From Desmodesmus armatus (lineage: Eukaryota > Chlorophyta > Chlorophyceae > Sphaeropleales > Scenedesmaceae), in the NCBI GenBank assembly GCA_007449985.2, contig VIIQ02000175.1, positions 62,001 through 126,000 on the forward strand: DNA of 64,000 nt, given 5' to 3'. The position numbers were made by a program, and so were the translations under genes. Below, piece after piece: positions 58,094-64,000 of this stretch. The notes below the pieces were generated by a model, which worked only from the letters and a program-made list of their open reading frames with translations, searched no databases and was not told the DNA's origin. Each line of letters opens with the position of its first letter. Positions within the stretch are counted from its first letter, which is position 1.

Positions 58094-61000
58094 GGGGCAT
58101 GGACGGTGTCGACATGTAGCAGCAGCAGCAATAACGGCAGCAGCATGCAGCTGCGCAGCTAAGGGGAGTGCAGATGGAAAGGAGGACGGGTGATGTACAG
58201 CAGCAGCAGCAGCACATGTGGTTGTGGGGTGGGGTGGGGTGTTATTGAGTTCGGAGGGTGACGAGGGGCAGGACGAGGAGGGGGTTGAGGGTCGTGTGTG
58301 GCATGCGACAGGACTGGGATGGTGTGGGCAAGACATACAGTACAGCAGCAGGGGGTGGGCGGCCACAGGTATCTCAGAAACACAGCAGCACCAGGGGATT
58401 CATGCAAGGTGATGGGCCTACTGACCCCCCCCCCCTTTCGTCATTCTCTGCGTGCTCTCACAAATCTGGATCCTTGAAAAGAATGGCGGCCGTCTGGTTG
58501 GTGTAGCCATCAAGCTGTTCCAGGACCGCAAGAACAACCCCCTCCCCCCTCCTTCTCCGCTCCCCCCCTCCTCCCTGCCCCACTCCACCCCACAAACCAT
58601 GAAGCTTCTGGCTGTTGATGTTGTGCACGCTGGCCCCGTGTCAGGCGACTCACCCCCCCCCCCTCTGCATCCCTTCTTAACCACACACCCCTGTCCCACC
58701 CTCCCAACAACCCGCAGATTTGGATCCTTGAGAAGAACGGGGGCAGCCTTGTTGGTGGTGCCATCAAGTTGTTCCAGGACCGCAAGAACAACCCCCCTCC
58801 CCCACGTGACCCCCGCCTGCCCCCCAAGCCCAAGGGACAGACGGTGGGCAGCTTCAAGAAGGGGCTGCGCACACTCACAGACGCGATTGGAGACAAACTC
58901 AAGGGTGAGAAGGACCATCTGTGTTTTTGGGGGTGCATGGTGTATGTTTTTTGGAGGGGGGAGCAGCAGGGTGCGCTGTTTTGTACTGTCGTCCTGTATT
59001 GTGGTGAATGTATCTATCGCAAAAGTGATGTGGAAGTGTGCTCAGTGACGTGGCCAATTCAGTTTGCATGTGCAAATACCGTGGCATGCATGTATTGCAT
59101 GGCAGCACAGTAAGCTTCGCATTGCACACGGCCAGACTGAAGTTCATATACACTGGTGAACTTCAATTATGCTGTATGGAGGACTTATCTCAGCATGCTG
59201 CCACCCTTTCTCTCCCCTGCAGACCGCATCCGTCTCAGCTGGGTGCTCAAGGGTATCAGCACAACACCTGCCGGCCTGTACCAGTTGGACTATGACACAC
59301 CCTCAGGCCCAGCCCGCCTGACTGCCCGCAGTGTGGCCATGACCATCCCTGCCTGGGCACTGGCTGACCTATTGAAGGACAAGGTGGGGGGGGGGGGCTG
59401 CTTTGGGATGGGGGGGGGTCAGGCAGTGTTGGTTTGTTGATGAGGGGCAGGAGGTTAAAGCGATGCAACGGGGGGGGGAATGTTGTTTGTGTGTGTGTGT
59501 GTGGGAGGACGTGGGGGCTTGCAGTGTGGCCACGACCATCCCTGCCTGGGCACTGGCTGACCTACTCAAGGACAAGGTTGCTAGGAACAACCTTCCTTGG
59601 TTGCTAGGAACAAGGTTGATAGGAATTGAGGGACGGGGGGGGGGGTCTTCAGGAAATGGAGTGGTGGATGCTTGGTGCCTAGGGCGCGGGGTTGATACAA
59701 TCCCTATTTGGGCATCGTGGGTCGAGGCACTGTTTGGGGGGTGGAGCACTGTTTGTTTTTTTGGGGCAGGGGGGCACTTCTGCAGTGTGGCCATGACCAT
59801 CCCTGCCCGGGCACTGGCAGACCCCTACTCAAGGACAAGGTGGGGGGTGTGTTCATGTTCACGGCATACGCTCAGTGGGTCAAGGCTCGACATACCGCCC
59901 TTGGTTTGCTGATGCCCCCCCCCCCCCCCATCTTCCTCCCCCCATGCACCCCCCCCCCCGGCTCTCTTTTCCCCCCCTCAGGCCCCGTCCACGTCAGCTG
60001 CGCTATCCAGCTTTGACTACCCCCCAGTGGGTGCTGTCACACTGGCCTACCCTGATGCAGCCATACGCGACGACAGGAGGGCGCCAGACGGAAGCGTGCC
60101 GGGCTTTGGACAGCTGCACCCACGCTCACAGGTGAGAGGGCTTGTTGTCCGCTGGTTGTAGGGGTTTGAAAAGTAGAGGGTTGGGGATCAGCAATTTTTT
60201 CAAGTGAGTAATCAACATCAAACACCACCTTGCAATCAATCAACAGTTGTGCTGGGGTGTTGTGAGAGGCGGGGGGGGGGGGGGGCGTGCCGGGCTTTGG
60301 GCAGCTGCACCCACGCTCACAGGTGAGAGCTGCACCCATGCATGACCCCCCCCCCCCCCGGTAATGAAGTCACCCCCATCTGGGTTGTTATCGTTGTGGC
60401 AAGTGGTGGCTGAGCAGCAAGCAGCAATTGGTGATCAGTGGCTAGCCTCGGTGGGGCAGCAGCTGCAGATGGAGACGGCACCGTGCCGAGCTTGTGTCAT
60501 GGTACTGTGCTGTGCTGTAGTTGTGCTGTGCTCTGCTGTGCTACGTGCTGTCTTCAAGTATTTTGACATCACAGCACAGCATGCCAAAGCAGAGTGTTGG
60601 GGTGCTTCAGTGTAAAGTTCACATGGGACTCCCCTCATGTGAAGTTCACACTGACGGACCCCAATACTCTGCTGTGGCATGTTGTGCTGTGATGTCAATA
60701 TACTCACCACCTAATATTGTATGGCGTGGCCACTCTGCGCACCATTCACAGCACCGTTTTCACACTGGGATGACCCTGCCATGCTGTGCTGTGCCGTGCT
60801 GAGCTATTCTGCCGTACCAACCACGCACCACCCTCATTCCTCACAGGGTGTGACCACTCTGGGCACCATCTACAGCACCATTTGTACACTGAAATGACGC
60901 TGCCATGCTGTGTCGTGCTGCTGTACCAACCACGCACCACCCTCATTCCTCACAGGGTGTGACCACTCTGGGCACCATCTACAGCACCATTTGTACACTG

Positions 61001-62747
61001 AAATGACGCTGCCATGCTGTGTCGTGCTGCTGTACCAACCACGCACCACCCTCACTTCCTCACAGGGTGTGACCACTCTGGGCACCATCTACAGCACCAT
61101 TTGTACACTGAAATGACGCTGCCATGCTGTGTCGTGCTGCTGTACCAACCACGCACCACCCTCATTCCTCACAGGGTGTGACCACTCTGGGCACCATCTA
61201 CAGCACCATTTGTACACTGAAATGACGCTGCCATGCTGTGTCGTGCTGCTGTACCAACCACGCACCACCCTCATTCCTCACAGGGTGTGACCACTCTGGG
61301 CACCATCTACAGCAGCAGCTTGTTCCCTGGCCGCTGCCCTGGTGGTGAGATGCTGCTGCTCAACTACATCGGTGGCGCAACAAATCGCGGCGTGAAGGAG
61401 GTGAGGAGGGGAGGGTTCGAACGCTTGACGCCTGTGACCTTGGCCCCTGCTGCTGCTGCTGTTGCTGGGTGTCCAGACGATCACGCATGCATGCATGAGA
61501 GGTCCACTGTGTCACAGCAAGGGCTTGATCTCCAATCAGGAGACACCCCCGGCAAATAGACCGGCACGCGCACGCGCCTACCCTTCCAGTCCATTCCGCC
61601 CGGCTGCGCCCGCAGTTCCGCATCCCGTACCCCCTTCAAGGGTCGGACCCATACACTGTTTCTAGTTTTCCACTTTCCTTTCAAGGTATATCCCAGTGTG
61701 AGTACGCATGCACCCTCCTTGCCGACCCCCCCCCCCCCCCCCCCCGGTCCCCTGCTCCCCCCCCCCCCCCCCCCCCCCCCCCCCCACTTCCCTGCCCCCC
61801 CCCCCTGCAGGCCAGTCAAGAGGAGCTTGTTGCCCAAGTTGACAAGGACCTGCGCACCATGCTGTCGCACCCAAGCACCAGCTGTGCATGCACGTTGTTT
61901 GGAAGACATCTTGTCACCCTCACCCCCCCCCCCTGGTGCCTCCGCCTCCACTCCACTCTCCCCCAGGCCAGTCAAGAGGAGCTTGTTGCCCTCACCCTTT
62001 GACTTTGTTTCACCTGCAATATTTTTCCCATATACCCCCAACCCCAACCCCCTTGCGCCACCCCCCCACCCCACCCCCTTGCGCCCCCCCCCCCCCCCCC
62101 CCCCCGCCCAAACCGCCCTGCAGGCCAGTCAAGAGGAGCTAGTTGCCCAGGTTGACAAGGACCTGCGCACCATGCTGCTCAAACCTGACGCACCCCAGCC
62201 CCGTGTGGTGGGTGTGCGTGTGTGGCCCCGCGCCATCCCACAGTTCAACGTTGGACACTTGGAAAAACTGGACGAGGCCAAGCAGGTGCGCATGTGTTGT
62301 TGGAACTCAAGTCAGCGGCTGTCCGTTGCGGCAGTGGACGTGGATTGGCACCACAGCAGTTGTGGCTAGGATACAGTAGCTGTCACTATCTGCATGACTC
62401 AGGGCATGTCAAAGAATGGAATGCATCGTGTGTGTTATGAGTGTGTGTTTTGGGGGGGGGGGGGGGGCGTGCTGACAAGAATGGGGCGTCAGTAGCAACG
62501 GATGCAGCTTCTGGTGACTGGCTCCCTCACTCTGTTTGTTACTCTTTCTGTCACTCTCTGACTGTGTGTACAGGGTCTGGCTGACGCGGGCCTCAATGGT
62601 GTGCTGCTGGGTGGCAACTACGTTGCCGGTGTTGCGCTGGGCAAGTGTGTTGAGTATGGGTACGAGTTTGCAGACCAGGTGGCCAAGTACCTCAGCACAA
62701 ACGCAGCAGCAGCAGCACCCGCAGCTAAGGAGAAGGTCGCAGCATGA
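54927..62747 (+). CDS. PPOX: Protoporphyrinogen IX oxidase, plastid precursor
   Basis: FAD enzyme oxidising protoporphyrinogen IX to protoporphyrin IX, the last step shared by chlorophyll and haem synthesis; plastid thylakoid/envelope in plants and algae. Nine exons: 54927-55394, 56813-57002, 57783-57919, 58718-58904, 59223-59383, 59982-60131, 61284-61400, 62124-62285, 62574-62747, giving 581 residues. About 80 N-terminal residues form a Ser/Arg/Ala-rich transit peptide. The dinucleotide motif is [16 protein letters not shown]. Other family blocks are [80 protein letters not shown] and the C-terminal [15 protein letters not shown]. Length matches algal enzymes. Nearly every intron holds partial copies of neighbouring exon ends, so gene finders may call false exons. 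TGTAA at 63286-63290 is the likely polyadenylation signal. Confidence 0.96.
55566..55795 (+). repeat. Two partial copies of PPOX exon 1 3' end
   Basis: Copies at 55566-55620 and about 55741-55795 repeat the AACAGCTTCCAGCCCAATGA region and donor of exon 1 (true 55357-55405). The second is more diverged. Each is preceded by a G-rich run. Confidence 0.87.
56437..56565 (+). repeat. CCCCA-rich satellite in PPOX intron 1
   Basis: About 25 units of CCCCA and variants on the plus strand, directly before a partial copy of exon 2. Interior to a gene, so not a telomere. Confidence 0.93.
56574..56750 (+). repeat. Two partial copies of PPOX exon 2 5' end
   Basis: At 56574-56635 and 56703-56750 the acceptor and the codons for [12 protein letters not shown] are repeated, with C-runs before each acceptor. 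The second copy encodes [12 protein letters not shown]. The true exon begins at 56813. A more degenerate third copy may lie at 56,358-56,400. Confidence 0.87.
57125..57214 (+). repeat. Partial copy of PPOX exon 2 3' end
   Basis: About 80 bp repeat the codons for [20 protein letters not shown] and the donor with the reading frame intact, downstream of exon 2. Confidence 0.87.
57646..57690 (+). repeat. Partial copy of PPOX exon 3 5' end
   Basis: Repeats the acceptor-side codons for DKEESVE, then diverges; upstream of exon 3 (57783). Confidence 0.75.
57934..58095 (+). repeat. CAG repeats in PPOX intron 3
   Basis: Two CAG tracts (about 15 units from 57936, about 10 units from 58062) just after the exon 3 donor. 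They are intronic because an in-frame stop follows the donor. Confidence 0.9.
58455..58545 (+). repeat. Partial copy of PPOX exon 4 5' end
   Basis: About 80 bp repeat the codons for WILEKNGG...[10 protein letters not shown] at high identity and in frame, upstream of exon 4 (58718). Confidence 0.87.
59516..59846 (+). repeat. Two partial copies of PPOX exon 5 3' end
   Basis: Copies at 59516-59590 and 59776-59846 repeat the codons for [14 protein letters not shown] and the donor. The second has an insertion that shifts the frame. Both are downstream of exon 5 and separated by G-runs. Confidence 0.87.
60279..60330 (+). repeat. Partial copy of PPOX exon 6 3' end
   Basis: Repeats GTGCCGGGCTTTGGGCAGCT and the donor GTGAGAG, downstream of exon 6 (ends 60131). 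Confidence 0.85.
60557..60704. repeat. Intronic inverted repeat (long hairpin 3)
   Basis: Arms 60557-60625 and 60636-60704 are 69 bases each, with about eight mismatches and a 10-nt loop. Shared blocks include TTGACATCACAGCACA and TTCACATG at the loop end. It lies in PPOX intron 6. Size and loop are very like the hairpin at 15,490-15,643, though the sequences differ. Confidence 0.85.
60720..61283 (+). repeat. 109-bp tandem array of PPOX exon 7 5' ends
   Basis: Four near-identical copies whose exon-like parts begin at 60847, 60956, 61066 and 61175, then the true exon at 61284 with the same spacing. A degenerate fifth copy starts near 60,727. Each copy has the acceptor CCTCACAG and codons for [10 protein letters not shown], then TICTLK and a stop. 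The copies therefore have acceptors but no usable exon end. Confidence 0.93.
61803..61996 (+). repeat. Two partial copies of PPOX exon 8 5' end
   Basis: At 61803-61870 the codons for [18 protein letters not shown] are repeated in frame. At 61961-61996 a shorter copy appears. Both follow C-runs and precede the true exon (62124). Confidence 0.87.
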
Positions 62748-64000
62748 GGACAGCACCACCACTGTCTTGCTTGAAGCAGCAGCAGGACATGGCGCCCAGC
62801 ACACCGACAGCAGCAGCAGTGACTGCTGCTACAGCCAGGGTAGTGCGGGGAGTGTGAGTGTGCTGGGACCTGATTGAGGGTGCACACAGCTACTCATCAC
62901 CCAGGATGGGGTGCTGCAGCAACAGCAGGCCAGAACCTGGCCGCATGAGTCAGCACACTCGCGCTGCAGCTGCAATAGCAGAGCGCCTATAGATGGCTTG
63001 TTGTGGCATATAGATGCCCGGGGTCCCCGGGGCGCAGCAATATTATGCTGTTTCGCACGCAAGGTGTGTTGGGTTCACACTGTTTTGTCAGCGGTGCCAA
63101 GTTGATGAATTGATTGAGTACTGCAGGATGTGAGAGAGTTTCTGTTTTGTGCTGGGTCATTGCATGGTGAGTGTGGATGGGGTGTTGAGTGTTGATGTGG
63201 TTGTGGGGGACTCCAGCAGCTGCCGGATTGCAGGTGGCATCTGGAGCAGCATTGGCAGCGGCCTTAGTCTGGTGCCGCTGCAGCATGTAACAGGTTTCTA
63301 ACAGCACAACTAGCTACATCCAGGTGGCTGCTTCTTGCACAACATACCGCTTTCCCTGCTGGCCACTGGTTGCATTCATTGCAGGTGACGACAGTCACCC
63401 TCTTTGGCACCCAGGTGCAGTCTGACAAAGACGAACTTCCCCCAGCCACAAAAACAGCTGCAACCTCGATACGCACACACCACGCAAGATCCCTCACTCA
63501 AGCCTCGACTTTAGTTTGAATGACCTCAAAAAAAACCCACTGCGGCCTAAGACCCTGTGCTGACCAGCGGCTCGATTGTTGAGCCGCACATGTTGTCCCA
63601 CACAAACTGACACGTACAACAGATCATGACTGTGCTAAGCCCATCAAAACAACGGCCACGTACACCAGCTACATCACCAGAACGGCGCCGAAGCGCAAAA
63701 GCGCACAGCCCCCCCCCCCCCCCCCAACCAACTGCTGTCCAACACTGCTGGCCAAATTCACGCACTGATCACAAAGCAAGGACTACCTCTGCACAAAGGG
63801 ATCACAGAACCGCACCACAAGCCAGCAGCACTCCCTGGCCTCTGCCCACTGAATCAAATGATGCACATCATCCCTGTCAGGTTGCCTGACAGGTCTCAAC
63901 ACACACACTCAGGGATCACGCGGCTACATACAAGCTGCCTGCACACACTGCCTTCCAGCAGCAACCTGCTCTCAGCCTGTGGGCGCCAAAGAGACATCAG
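62748..64000. other. PPOX 3'UTR and downstream sequence
   Basis: TGTAA at 63,286-63,290. A C-run at 63,709-63,725. No supported gene; short open frames at 63,264-63,497 (minus) and 63,626-63,889 (plus) have no recognisable content. Confidence 0.45.
63286..63290 (+). terminator. TGTAA polyadenylation signal, PPOX
   Basis: 539 bases after the PPOX stop codon. Assigned by position. Confidence 0.5.

Noticed and set aside
57934..58119. Gln-rich extension of PPOX after exon 3
   Set aside because: A consensus donor ends exon 3 and an in-frame TGA follows immediately; the CAG frame is not connected to the enzyme.
63626..63889. Pro/Arg-rich open frame near the right edge
   Set aside because: Driven by a C-homopolymer; no domain or splice evidence.
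1..64000. CRISPR arrays, insertion sequences, tRNA or rRNA genes
   Set aside because: No regularly spaced identical repeats with unique spacers, no transposase or reverse-transcriptase frames, and no tRNA or rRNA sequence recognised by eye. A tRNA scan and an rRNA search would be decisive.

Overview
This window is nuclear DNA from a green alga, most likely a chlorophycean (core Chlorophyta). The basis is many short exons with GT-AG introns, a plastid-targeted protoporphyrinogen oxidase, a plant-type SNX2 and NUP155, Gln/Ala-rich proteins, and TGTAA (the usual chlorophyte polyadenylation signal) 40-550 nt after several stop codons. No bacterial, viral or transposon-encoded genes were recognised. 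The species cannot be named from the sequence.

Layout, left to right. (1) A nucleoporin NUP155 gene on the minus strand fills 1-12.9 kb: 20 exons, with its 3' end beyond the left edge. (2) Across a short divergent promoter, an SNX2-type sorting nexin (PX plus BAR-like region) runs on the plus strand to 19.9 kb. (3) From 20.8 to 32.5 kb there are four plus-strand genes for secreted, low-complexity Val-Pro/Gln-Tyr-Val repeat proteins (called VPR1-4 here), a tandem family I cannot assign to a known one. (4) A small BTB-like gene (33.2-34.1 kb) is followed by a PARN-type poly(A) ribonuclease (35.7-41.1 kb) with all DEDD catalytic residues. (5) From 42.8 to 51.7 kb four minus-strand genes encode 78-109-residue secreted peptides (called SKP1-4 here) sharing an RKLL motif after the signal peptide. 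(6) A small gene resembling kinetochore SKA2 (minus) and PPOX (plus) diverge at 54.4-54.9 kb. PPOX runs to 62.7 kb, and the last 1.2 kb holds its probable 3'UTR and nothing else recognised.

Every exon chain given here keeps one reading frame through all junctions, and coding lengths sum to whole codons. Exons are read from the sequence plus protein-family resemblance, not from transcripts.

Most unusual features: (a) about 30 partial copies of exon ends lie inside introns of NUP155, SNX2 and PPOX, always beside the exon end they copy; (b) those introns carry G-runs toward the donor and C-runs toward the acceptor on the sense strand; (c) the two undescribed secreted gene families; (d) three long intronic inverted repeats with 50-72 bp arms and 6-11 nt loops, which could be small-RNA precursors or foldback elements; (e) a PARN ending in a CaaX box identical to that of prelamin A.
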